Assembly (NCBI RefSeq): GCF_015056685.1
Contig: NZ_SVFW01000021.1
Location: forward strand, 1 to 61,448
DNA length: 61,448 bases
Direction: 5' to 3'
Origin: Butyrivibrio sp.
GTDB lineage: Bacteria; Bacillota; Clostridia; Lachnospirales; Lachnospiraceae
A model generated the notes under the pieces. That model did not search any database and was not told where the DNA came from. It was given only the letters and a program-made list of their open reading frames with translations. Position numbers and translations under genes: made by a program. Below, in pieces: positions 1 to 7,008 of the stretch. The first letter of the stretch is position 1. The number at the start of each line of letters is the position of its first letter.

Positions 1-56
1 ACCCTGCATTAAGAGATTTTTTGAGGGGATTTACCGGAAGTGACGACGAGAGTTAA
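1..56 (+). CDS. Possible C-terminal end of a gene entering from the left
   Basis: The third frame is open from the window edge to a TAA at 54-56 and encodes 17 residues ending in SDDES. The composition (ALRDFLRGF) looks protein-like, but the stretch is too short to assign. It may equally be chance. The rest of the interval up to 196 holds only the promoter region of the next gene. Confidence 0.25.
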   Translation, partial: PALRDFLRGFTGSDDES

Positions 57-196
57 AAAGATAGGAAGTTAACAATTTATGTTCAAGACAAGGGCACTCA
101 ATGATAGTATTCAAGTTACAGCATATCATCTTGCTTATGGTTTAACGTGCTGTTTATAACGCAATATAGTATAATTGAAATAACAGGAGGTTAAAA

Positions 197-1018
197 ATGA
201 AAACAAAACTTTTAGCTTTTCTAATAATCATTTCCATCATTTGTATAGGGTGCGGCAACAAAAATGTCGAAACAATCGACAATACCATGCCTACTTCTAT
301 AAAAAGCTTTGAGGAACTTGGCTTTAAAATCTATGATGCAAGCAATGAATCATTGGGAGTTAAACTGTTCCCAGGCGCAAATATACACTTTTCAACTATT
401 ATAATGAATGAAAATATGTCAGTAATTGGTTTCACGGATAATTATGAAATGATGTATTGCAGAGATTTAAAAAACGATAATTGGAGTATGATAACGGCAT
501 ACAACCCCAATTATAAAGATAATACATATAAAACGTTTCAAGACGGAAGCCAATTTCCTGCAGTTGCTCTAAAGAATGCTTATATTATTGCGCAAATAAT
601 GAGTAAATCCCCAATTAATTCAATGAAATATGTTTTGCCTCAGAAGCTGGCAGACACAATCTCAGATGAAAATATCGAAATAACTCTCAATTTGTTAGGA
701 AACTCAAGCGAGAATGGTGACTTCCCTAAAGATATTTCTGAAGGAATGTGGATGATTACATTTTCTGGTAAAGGAACAAATAATAGCTTAACCATAGTAC
801 CCGGTAAGGCAAATCCGCAGATCAATGCCGGCACTCTAGACATTATGTTTGAAAGTAGTGTTATTGAAACATATCCTGAGCTTAGAGAGCTTTATGCAAA
901 TGTATTTAATGAAATGGATAAAGAAGGTAGTTCGTTCAACTCAGATTATATGAAAGCTGAACTTGGCGACAACACAATCAAAGCAATTCAGGCTGTACTT
1001 CCGTATTTGAGTAAGTAA
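197..1018 (+). CDS. Putative secreted lipoprotein, function unknown
   Basis: The 273-residue product begins with MKTK, a hydrophobic stretch and a lipobox-like ICIGC at about residues 15-19, so it is probably lipid-modified at that Cys and anchored outside the membrane. The ATG is preceded by AGGAGG at 185-190. The mature part has no motif I recognise. It is isolated, in the same orientation as the genes downstream, and lies left of the mating operon, where ICEs of this type carry cargo. The lipoprotein call is solid; no function can be inferred. Possible roles include surface exclusion or an envelope stress function, but nothing in the sequence supports one over another. Confidence 0.75.
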   Translation: MKTKLLAFLIIISIICIGCGNKNVETIDNTMPTSIKSFEELGFKIYDASNESLGVKLFPGANIHFSTIIMNENMSVIGFTDNYEMMYCRDLKNDNWSMITAYNPNYKDNTYKTFQDGSQFPAVALKNAYIIAQIMSKSPINSMKYVLPQKLADTISDENIEITLNLLGNSSENGDFPKDISEGMWMITFSGKGTNNSLTIVPGKANPQINAGTLDIMFESSVIETYPELRELYANVFNEMDKEGSSFNSDYMKAELGDNTIKAIQAVLPYLSK

Positions 1019-1116
1019 TAGTCAAAAAAGTTATCAAGCTCAAGTATCTATTAAAAAAGAAATCTTTATGGACTTCGTTACTATTTAAGATTTGTTAAAG
1101 AAACAATAGGAATCAA

Positions 1117-1592
1117 ATGCGAATAAGGAAATTCATAATACATATTTTAGCTGTTCCTGCGTTTTCGGAAAATGTATTTGATATTCTACATAAAAACTGT
1201 GCCATTATACTGTTAACCACTAGAACAACACCATTTCTTGATGACATAGATATTCCTAAATTGGTCGTGGATATTGAAGAAGAAAAAGAATATGGTGCAT
1301 TTAAGAGATACCATGCAAGACTGATAATAAGCTTTTTAAAGATGCTTCCCAAGCATGTTACTGATGCATATGTATCTTGCTCAAAGGGGGCTCACGTAGC
1401 CCAGGGTGCGCAGCTGCGTTGATGCTTATGTCAGGCAGAAGCGATGCAGATATATGGCTGAATCCATTTTATACGCCAAATGTACTGGTGTTTAAGACCC
1501 TATGCAGGGAGTTTGGCCTGTTTATGCCGGATGTGTTTGTGGCATTTAGGCAACATACGAATGTTAAAGCTTATAAAAAAGCTAAAAAATGA
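1117..1592 (+). pseudogene. Protein-tyrosine/dual-specificity phosphatase-like gene with frameshift
   Basis: The first part (1117-1422) reads into AYVSCSKG and then leaves the family sequence. The frame starting at 1377 continues it as GGSRSPGCAAALMLMSG and runs to a TGA at 1590-1592. Joined, the product is about 158 residues and contains CSKGGSR, a perfect CX5R phosphatase loop followed by SP and an alanine-rich helix, as in bacterial dual-specificity-like phosphatases. The break sits in a G5 run at 1386-1390. One extra G, or a -1 slip on the heptamer A AAG GGG (1383-1389), restores the frame. It is therefore a pseudogene, a sequence error or a programmed frameshift. The substrate is unknown. 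Confidence 0.6.
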
Positions 1593-1607
1593 AGAGTGCT
1601 GGAAAAT

Positions 1608-1784
1608 ATGAACGATGGCAGATTCTTTGATGCTATTCTACCTTCTTTCTTACATGATGAATCCTTGGTCTGGGTTTTTATTGACGCGAAGGGAAGCGAG
1701 TATTGCTTTTCATCAGGGAAAGACGGAAGTGATGCGATCTATCTTAAAAACTTTCCCCTAACTTTCCCTCAATTTTCCACCTAA
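1608..1784 (+). CDS. Small hypothetical protein
   Basis: An open frame of about 58 residues from ATG 1608 (or a GTG at 1596) to TAA. It begins MNDGRFFDAIL and contains the plausible stretch LVWVFIDAKGSEYCF. There is no clear ribosome binding site. It follows the broken phosphatase in the same frame, so it could be a remnant of a longer gene or a short independent ORF. I do not recognise it. The last codons enter the phased repeats upstream of the mating promoter. Confidence 0.3.
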   Translation: MNDGRFFDAILPSFLHDESLVWVFIDAKGSEYCFSSGKDGSDAIYLKNFPLTFPQFST

Positions 1785-1801
1785 AGTACCCAAAGTTTCC
1801 C
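1751..1801 (+). promoter_or_regulatory. 11-bp-phased repeats upstream of the ICE 1 mating promoter
   Basis: CTTTCCC at 1751 and 1762, TTTTCCA at 1773, a degenerate unit at 1784 and GTTTCCC at 1795 start exactly 11 bp apart, so they lie on one face of the helix. They end about 40 bp before the -10 box at 1842, the usual place for an activator. ICE 2 has a different phased repeat at the equivalent place. Binding by a transcription activator is inference. Confidence 0.45.
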
Positions 1802-1841
1802 CCGTTGGTAACTTTTCATTCGATTTTAGGCATGATATTAT

Positions 1842-1974
1842 TATAATGCGCCAAATGATACGGATTACAAAAATGAAGTCCGTACCACAAGGCGTTTTTT
1901 CTTTTGCAAAAGAACAGCTTTATTAGACAAATCACTGTGTTGTGACACTAACGTCATAACCCAGTGATTTTTTT
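1842..1974 (+). promoter_or_regulatory. ICE 1 mating-operon promoter and double-hairpin leader
   Basis: TATAAT (1842-1847) is followed at once by CGCC (1849-1852), which pairs with GGCG (1891-1894), with an inner ACGGA/TCCGT stem and then T6 (1895-1900). A perfect 16-bp palindrome made of CTTTTG and CAAAAG follows at 1899-1914. A second strong hairpin has arms AAATCACTG (1929-1937) and CAGTGATTT (1962-1970), an inner GTTGTGAC/GTCATAAC stem, and T7. Two terminator-like structures thus separate the promoter from the first mating gene at 2013. The order is conserved in ICE 2 (57565-57692). This points to attenuation or antitermination control of transfer (inference). Confidence 0.6.
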
Positions 1975-2012
1975 GGGCCAAAAACAAATTTGAAAGAGAA
2001 GAGGAAAACAAC

Positions 2013-3095
2013 ATGGATTTTGAAACATTTAAGGAAAACCTTGCTAAGGACGTTAGGGAAGCACTTGATACAAGAACCGGTGGCGACACACTGGTGGAGA
2101 CCAGAACAGTAGATAAGATGAATGAAACATATGAGGCAATCACAGTAAAGCCGGAGGACAGCATCATCGGAGTAAATATTAATGCAACAGCTCTTTACAA
2201 GGAGTACGAGGACGGAAGATCATATGATTCCATTGTTGAGGGAGCTGCTGATATGGCGGACAACGCACTTAAGTCCAGACCTGAGTTTGATGTGGATGCA
2301 TTCAGCGACTACGACAAGATGAAAGATTCACTTGCTATGGAAGTTGTTTCCAAGGATAGAAATGCAGATCTTCTTGAGACGGTTCCTCATAAGGATATTG
2401 AGGATATGTCAGTGGTCTATCGCTTCGTGATCGGAGATACAGCCCAGGGCACAGGAACAATCCTTGTGACAAATCAGATGATCGACAATTACGGAATCAC
2501 CGCAGATCAGCTCCATGAAGATGCCGTGAAGAATGCTCCTGAGATCAGACCTCTTGTCATCGAGGGAATGGCAGAAGTACTTGCCAAGCAGATGGGAGTT
2601 GAGGACCTTGAGATGCTTGGTCTTAACATTCCACCTGAACAGGAGCAGATGTTTGTTGCATCTGTAGAAGGAAACGTTCACGGAGCCGGAGTTCTGGCAT
2701 ATGAGGATTTCATGGACAAGGCTTCTGAAAGAGTTGGAGGTCAGAGCTTCTTCATTTTGCCCAGCTCTATTCATGAGCTTCTGATTATCCCTGACAATGG
2801 CAACTTTGACCTCAAGAGCCTTGAGAACATGGTAAAAGAGGTAAATGCCACAACTGTGGATCCTGCAGACCAGCTCACAGACAACGTATATCACTACGAT
2901 GCTCAGGACAAGGTATTTGAGCTTGGTGAGAAGTTTGTAGAGCGTCAGGCTGAAAAGGAGACAAAGATTCACGAAGCTTCTGAGAAGAAGTCACTTCTTG
3001 GAGACCTTAAGGCAGCCAAGGATGAGGCGGCAAAGACACCTCACAAGGATGCTGCTGAGATCGGCACTAAGACAAAGGGTGAAGCGGCACTCTGA
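2013..3095 (+). CDS. DUF5688-family protein, first gene of the mating operon
   Basis: A 360-residue soluble acidic protein with no signal peptide or membrane segment. It matches the DUF5688 family common in ICEs of Lachnospiraceae, whose function is unknown. A clear paralogue is encoded at 57731-58915. The block around EGMAEVLAKQMGVEDLEMLG is nearly identical in both, and so is FVASVEGNVHGAGV. The C-terminus is a Lys/Ala-rich tail. The ATG has GAAGAGGAAAA upstream. The gene follows the attenuator-like leader directly and precedes the coupling-protein genes, so it belongs to the transfer regulon. A role in mating or element maintenance is inference. Confidence 0.75.
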   Translation: MDFETFKENLAKDVREALDTRTGGDTLVETRTVDKMNETYEAITVKPEDSIIGVNINATALYKEYEDGRSYDSIVEGAADMADNALKSRPEFDVDAFSDYDKMKDSLAMEVVSKDRNADLLETVPHKDIEDMSVVYRFVIGDTAQGTGTILVTNQMIDNYGITADQLHEDAVKNAPEIRPLVIEGMAEVLAKQMGVEDLEMLGLNIPPEQEQMFVASVEGNVHGAGVLAYEDFMDKASERVGGQSFFILPSSIHELLIIPDNGNFDLKSLENMVKEVNATTVDPADQLTDNVYHYDAQDKVFELGEKFVERQAEKETKIHEASEKKSLLGDLKAAKDEAAKTPHKDAAEIGTKTKGEAAL

Positions 3096-3129
3096 TAAAA
3101 CCATTCACTAATATGGGAATAAGATAACT

Positions 3130-3170
3130 GCGCCGGACTGATGTGCACACTAAGCCTGGCGCTGTTTTTT
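3130..3170 (+). terminator. Hairpin with U-tract inside the mating operon
   Basis: GCGCCGG (3130-3136) pairs with CCTGGCGC (3155-3162), followed by T6 at 3165-3170. The equivalent gap in ICE 2 also has a hairpin (58927-58955). It probably lowers expression of downstream genes relative to the DUF5688 gene. Confidence 0.55.
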
Positions 3171-3203
3171 AAAGACATTTTCTAAGAACGGGGAGAGAAG
3201 AGG

Positions 3204-3431
3204 ATGAGTAAAGGCAGAGAACGTCAGAGAGCCAACAAAAGGAAGGCTCAGGGGCGAAAAGCGCTGAACTGTTCAAGGTTTAGCTGCAGGGATTTGAATC
3301 CAATTCCGCAGGGAGGGATCAAGCCGCAGAATTGTAAAACGCCTTGTTCATATGGAACAGGAAAACCATTCTGCTATCCATGCATGGCTAAAATCATGGA
3401 CGAACACAGAAACTCAAGAAAGGCGGCTTAA
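3204..3431 (+). CDS. Small Cys-rich, probably zinc-binding ICE protein
   Basis: A 75-residue basic protein. The C-terminal half carries NCKTPCSYG and PFCYPCMAKI, a four-Cys pattern that suggests one zinc site, after an Arg/Lys-rich N-terminus. The same motif occurs in the 62-residue ICE 2 protein at 58975-59163, so the domain is conserved in both elements and is likely real. GGGGAGAGAAGAGG before the ATG gives a good ribosome binding site. It sits between the DUF5688 gene and the coupling-protein genes. A DNA- or protein-binding accessory role in transfer is inference; the family name is unknown to me. Confidence 0.65.
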   Translation: MSKGRERQRANKRKAQGRKALNCSRFSCRDLNPIPQGGIKPQNCKTPCSYGTGKPFCYPCMAKIMDEHRNSRKAA

Positions 3432-3433
3432 AG

Positions 3434-3880
3434 ATGGAAGAGCTAAAAATACAGATAGAGCTGGATCCGGTCAATGACAAGATAATCCAGTTTCCGGGGG
3501 ACGCAAGAAAAATAAAGAGCGATATCAGTAATCCAATGGCTCTTGTGGTAGGAACGGACAGTAATTTTCGTACAGTGAGTACCAGAGAGTTGGACAGGAT
3601 GCTGGAGGCTCTGGGTGATGATGGATTGGCATATTCGCTTTGTGATGACTATGCAATGGTATTTTCAAGCAAAGCCATAGTATATACGGAGTTTGGAAAC
3701 TACCTTGTGGGAAGTGCCGTGTTTATGAAGACGGGCAGAGATTCCAGGATAAAGGAACTTTCTGATATAGACATAAAGGCGATAAGAACTCTGTTTGAGA
3801 GGAGCCTTGTAAAGCTAAGCTGCGCATCAGTCAGCTTTAAAGCATTTCCTCTTGAACATGACTATGGCGAAGCTGCATGA
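3434..3880 (+). CDS. Conserved hypothetical protein of the mating operon
   Basis: A 148-residue soluble protein starting 2 bp after the preceding stop, with GAAAGGCGG at the end of the upstream gene as ribosome binding site. It includes the segment NPMALVVGTDSNFRTVSTRELDRML and a Cys-containing C-terminal half. It has no counterpart in ICE 2, where the Cys-rich gene is followed directly by the PcfB gene, so it is not essential to the conserved core. I do not recognise a domain with confidence. Translational coupling with its neighbours is apparent. Confidence 0.6.
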   Translation: MEELKIQIELDPVNDKIIQFPGDARKIKSDISNPMALVVGTDSNFRTVSTRELDRMLEALGDDGLAYSLCDDYAMVFSSKAIVYTEFGNYLVGSAVFMKTGRDSRIKELSDIDIKAIRTLFERSLVKLSCASVSFKAFPLEHDYGEAA

Positions 3881-3891
3881 GGTAGATGCCT

Positions 3892-4371
3892 ATGAATAAT
3901 GGTGAGACTTCAAAAGAAGCCATAAGGTTTGTGATAAATGTTGCCAGAGTTTCCGGGAGCGGCCTTATAAAGGGAATAAAGATCTATATGAGAAACCATG
4001 AAAAGAGACATAATGCTCCAAAAGAAGGTAAGCAGACGGTAAAGGAACTTATTAAGCAGGGGCAGGGGGCTTCAAGCATGGAAGTAAGCGGTGAGAGTAT
4101 CGGAACCTTCAAGAAAATTGCTAACAAATACGGAGTGGATTTTGCGATTGTAAAAGACAAGACAGCAGATCCGCCTCGTTATATGTGTTTTTTTAAGGCT
4201 AAGGATATGGATGCCATCACGGCTGTTGTAAAGGAGTATTCTGCAGAAATCGTGAAAAGAGAGCAGAAGAAGGAAAAGCCCAGTCTTGTGCAGCAGATCC
4301 GTAAGCTTAAGGAAGAAATCTCAAAGAAGCCTCGCAAGGTAAAGACGAGATTTAAGGAGAAAGTCAGATGA
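3892..4371 (+). CDS. PcfB-family (DUF3801) relaxosome/coupling accessory protein
   Basis: A 159-residue protein of the PcfB family, encoded immediately before the VirD4-type coupling protein as is usual in these ICEs. PcfB of pCF10 helps dock the relaxosome at the coupling protein. The block KQTVKELIKQGQGASSMEVS is shared with the ICE 2 copy (59160-59639). The C-terminus is strongly basic, which fits DNA or relaxosome contact. An ATG at 3886 is possible, but alignment of the N-terminus with ICE 2 and the spacing from GAGGT favour ATG 3892. The stop overlaps the next start by 4 nt (ATGA). Confidence 0.85.
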   Translation: MNNGETSKEAIRFVINVARVSGSGLIKGIKIYMRNHEKRHNAPKEGKQTVKELIKQGQGASSMEVSGESIGTFKKIANKYGVDFAIVKDKTADPPRYMCFFKAKDMDAITAVVKEYSAEIVKREQKKEKPSLVQQIRKLKEEISKKPRKVKTRFKEKVR

Positions 4372-6131
4372 ACAGAAAGATAAAAAAGAAAATCATCCTT
4401 AATATCCCGTATGTTGCTGTGGGGCTTTTCTGTACCAATCTTGGCGAAGCATGGAGAATAGCCTGGGGGAGCAATATGTCTGAAAAGGTCCAGGGGCTTG
4501 TCCTTTATGGCGGACTTAGTAAGGCATTTGCAAATATGCTGCCCAGTTTTCATCCGTTTGATTTGTGTATCGGCATTGCTTTTGGAGCAGGTCTTAGGCT
4601 TGCAGTCTATATCAAAAGCAAGAATGCGAAAAATTTTCGTCACGGACAGGAGTATGGATCAGCGAGGTGGGGAAAACAGGAGGACATAGAACCATTTGAG
4701 GACCCGGTGTTTGCAAATAATGTGATCCTGTCACAGACAGAACGCATCACCATAAACAACAGGCCAAAGGATCCCAAGCTAGCAAGAAACAAAAATGTCC
4801 TTGTGGTAGGTGGTTCCGGTTCTGGTAAGACAAGGTTTTTTATAAAGCCGAATCTCTTACAGTTCCACAGTTCCTACGTTTTGACTGATCCCAAGGGAAC
4901 CGTCATCAATGAAGTGGGAAATGCTTTTGTGCAGGCTGGATACAGGATAAAGATATTCAACACTGTGAATTTCAAGAAGAGCATGCATTTCAATCCGTTT
5001 CAGTATATCCATTCGGAGTCTGACATATTGAAGCTTGTAACAACGCTCATGGCAAATACCAAGGGTGAGGGTACTCCCGGAGATCCGTTCTGGGAGAAAG
5101 CCGAGAAACTGCTTTATACAGCACTTATCGGCTTGATCTATTATGAGGCTCCTGAGGAAGAGAGAAATTTCAATACACTTGTTGAAATGATTAATTCCAT
5201 GGAGGTAAGGGAAGATGACGAATCCTTTCAGAATGCAGTGGATATCCTGTTTTCAAGACTTGAAAAGAAGAATCCTGACCACTTTGCAGTAAGGCAGTAC
5301 AACAAATATAAACTAGCCGCCGGCAAGACAGCCAAATCTATTTTGGTTTCATGCGGCGCAAGGCTTGCCTGCTTTGACATTGAGCAGGTTCGTGAAGTTA
5401 TGAGTTATGACGAGCTGGAGCTTGATACGCTGGGGGATAAGAAGACAATCCTGTTCCTTATCATGTCAGATACGGACAGCACTTTTAATTTTCTTATCAG
5501 TATCATCTACAGCCAATTGTTCAACCTCCTTTGTGAAAAGGCTGATGATGTGTATGGGGGAAAACTTCCGGTACACGTTCGCTGCCTCATTGATGAGGCG
5601 GCGAATATCGGCCAGATACCTAATCTGGAGAAACTTATGGCTACTATCCGAAGCCGTGAGATATCAGCAGCGCTGGTTCTTCAGGCAAAGTCACAGCTGA
5701 AGGCGATATACAAGGATAATGCAGAGACCATCTGTGCAAACTGCGATTCCCAGATATTCCTTGGCGGATCCGAGCAGTCAACGCTGAAAGATATAAATGC
5801 TACTCTCGGAAAAGAGACCATTGATATGTACAACACTGGTGAGTCTAGGGGAAGTCAGCCAAGCTACAACATGAACTATCAGAAGCTTGGTCATGACCTT
5901 ATGAGCATTGATGAGCTTTCTGTAATGGATGGCTCAAAGTGCATTGTGCAGGTGAGGGGCGTAAGACCTTTCCTGTCAGATAAATATGATCTTACGCAGC
6001 ATCCGAACTATAAGTACACAGCGGATGCAGACAAAAAGAACTGGTTTGATGTGGAGAAGTTCCTTAGCCACAGAGTAGTTCTTAAACCCGATGATGAATA
6101 TGAAGTCATTGAGGTAACAGATGAGGACTAA
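4368..6131 (+). CDS. VirD4-like type IV coupling protein (CD1115 family)
   Basis: A 587-residue inner-membrane ATPase that links the relaxase-DNA complex to the mating channel. Two hydrophobic segments lie in the first 85 residues. Walker A GGSGSGKTR is at about 147-155 and Walker B VRCLIDEA at about 403-410, followed by IPNLEKLMATIRSRE and the arginine-containing FLGGSEQSTL region typical of TraG/VirD4 proteins. It overlaps the PcfB gene by 4 nt and is about three-quarters identical by eye to the ICE 2 copy at 59636-61432. Length and motifs indicate an intact gene. Confidence 0.93.
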   Translation: MNRKIKKKIILNIPYVAVGLFCTNLGEAWRIAWGSNMSEKVQGLVLYGGLSKAFANMLPSFHPFDLCIGIAFGAGLRLAVYIKSKNAKNFRHGQEYGSARWGKQEDIEPFEDPVFANNVILSQTERITINNRPKDPKLARNKNVLVVGGSGSGKTRFFIKPNLLQFHSSYVLTDPKGTVINEVGNAFVQAGYRIKIFNTVNFKKSMHFNPFQYIHSESDILKLVTTLMANTKGEGTPGDPFWEKAEKLLYTALIGLIYYEAPEEERNFNTLVEMINSMEVREDDESFQNAVDILFSRLEKKNPDHFAVRQYNKYKLAAGKTAKSILVSCGARLACFDIEQVREVMSYDELELDTLGDKKTILFLIMSDTDSTFNFLISIIYSQLFNLLCEKADDVYGGKLPVHVRCLIDEAANIGQIPNLEKLMATIRSREISAALVLQAKSQLKAIYKDNAETICANCDSQIFLGGSEQSTLKDINATLGKETIDMYNTGESRGSQPSYNMNYQKLGHDLMSIDELSVMDGSKCIVQVRGVRPFLSDKYDLTQHPNYKYTADADKKNWFDVEKFLSHRVVLKPDDEYEVIEVTDED

Positions 6132-6185
6132 GATCTATTGTCATGTCGATAAAGGGCGTGGTTCTAAAGATCTTTTCCTATAAAA

Positions 6186-6241
6186 GCCCGTAAAAGGGCA
6201 GGTGTGGCCACACGCCGGGAATCAGTCGACGGGTTTCCGGC
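6186..6241 (+). ncRNA. Three consecutive hairpins between virD4-like and Maff2 genes (candidate structured RNA)
   Basis: GCCC (6186-6189) pairs with GGGC (6196-6199). TGTGGCCACA (6203-6212) is a perfect palindrome within a longer GG...CC stem. GCCGGGAA (6214-6221) pairs with TTTCCGGC (6234-6241). The stems are adjacent with almost no spacer and no U-tract follows, so this is not a simple terminator. The 247-nt gap has no ORF. It could be a structured 5' or intercistronic RNA, an RNA-processing site or a DNA-binding site. Confidence 0.4.
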
Positions 6242-6300
6242 AGCAACTATTAACCGGCATCACAGCAAAACGAGTGGTGTCGCTGACAAACAAAAACTAT

Positions 6301-6328
6301 TTGCAGAAAGGAGATACTGTGCTATAAT
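6301..6328 (+). promoter_or_regulatory. Promoter for the Maff2 gene
   Basis: TTGCAG (6301-6306), a 16-nt spacer and TATAAT (6323-6328) with an extended -10 TG (6320-6321) form a strong sigma-A-type promoter. Transcription would start near 6335 and give a roughly 45-nt leader with a CCCAT/ATGGG hairpin before the start codon at 6379. Confidence 0.65.
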
Positions 6329-6378
6329 ACCCATAGATATTCATGGGGCTAATATAGTACGGTAGAATAATAGCTACT

Positions 6379-6591
6379 ATGGCATTTTTTCAGAGTTCAA
6401 TCACAACATTGCAGACAATCGTAATTGCCCTCGGAGCAGGTCTCGGAGTATGGGGCGGTATCAACCTTCTTGAGGGTTACGGCAACGACAATCCCGGTGC
6501 GAAGTCACAGGGAATGAAACAGCTGATGGCTGGCGGCGGTGTTGCTCTCATCGGTACAACTGTAGTACCTCTTCTTGCAGGACTTCTTTGA
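6379..6591 (+). CDS. Maff2-family small membrane protein
   Basis: A 70-residue protein with two hydrophobic helices: a first around IVIALGAGLGVWGGINL and a second around MAGGGVALIGTTVVPLLAGLL. Between them lies GYGNDNPGAKSQGMKQL. This is the Maff2 family of ICE membrane proteins, found near VirB4-like genes and thought to resemble small channel subunits (VirB2/pilin-like, inference). No Shine-Dalgarno sequence precedes the ATG; the upstream nucleotides form short hairpins instead. It has its own promoter at 6301-6328, so it may be made in larger amounts than its neighbours, as expected for a multi-copy subunit. Confidence 0.88.
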   Translation: MAFFQSSITTLQTIVIALGAGLGVWGGINLLEGYGNDNPGAKSQGMKQLMAGGGVALIGTTVVPLLAGLL

Positions 6592-6644
6592 TTTGTCCAT
6601 GCGTATAATTCGTGCTACTATATTCATGAAAGGCAGGTACTATC

Positions 6645-6854
6645 ATGAATATAGACACGAAGACGCTTGTTTCAATCACTGATGCAAATCACAACTTTTC
6701 CAGAGTTACGAAGATAGTGGAAGAGCATGGATCTGCTCTTATCCTTAAAAATAATGCCCCTAAATATTTGATGCTTGATCTGACCACAGTAGATGAGAAG
6801 TCGGTCGAAAGCATAATGAAGAAAACGAGCGCGGGTAAAAAGTCATCCAAGTAA
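6645..6854 (+). CDS. Phd/YefM-family antitoxin-like protein without a visible toxin
   Basis: A 69-residue protein whose first 45 residues (VSITDANHNFSRVTKIVEE, then ALILKNNAPKYLMLDL) match the N-terminal DNA-binding fold of Phd/YefM antitoxins. A Lys/Ser-rich tail replaces the usual toxin-neutralising region. No RelE/Doc/PIN-like ORF is adjacent: a terminator follows at 6910-6949 and then the next mating gene. Phd proteins autorepress, so this one may serve as a small operon repressor rather than an antitoxin (inference). It appears co-transcribed with the Maff2 gene. Confidence 0.75.
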   Translation: MNIDTKTLVSITDANHNFSRVTKIVEEHGSALILKNNAPKYLMLDLTTVDEKSVESIMKKTSAGKKSSK

Positions 6855-6909
6855 CCTGGAAGAGGCTACATCCTGAATAATGACAACTGAATATAGGAAA
6901 TACTTTCAT

Positions 6910-6949
6910 GGACTGGTCATGTGGGAAATCCCATAGCCAGTCCTTTTTT
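6910..6949 (+). terminator. Rho-independent terminator
   Basis: GGACTGG (6910-6916) pairs with CCAGTCC (6937-6943), with an inner ATGTGGG/CCCATAG stem, and T6 follows. It ends the short Maff2-Phd transcript and partly insulates it from the downstream mating genes. Confidence 0.85.
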
Positions 6950-7008
6950 GATTCAACAGAAAATGAAAAAACCAGCACTTTGCTGGCTATAGAAACAGGA
7001 GGGATATT

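Noticed and set aside
1899..1914. CTTTTG-CAAAAG palindrome as an independent operator
   Set aside because: It recurs within the conserved leader of both ICEs and is better treated as part of that leader than as a separate site.
2409..2972. 187-residue open frame on the minus strand
   Set aside because: It lies antisense within the DUF5688 gene, whose sequence is conserved as protein in both ICEs; an equivalent shadow appears in ICE 2.
6645..6854. Complete type II toxin-antitoxin system
   Set aside because: Only the antitoxin-like gene is present; a terminator and a mating-channel gene follow.
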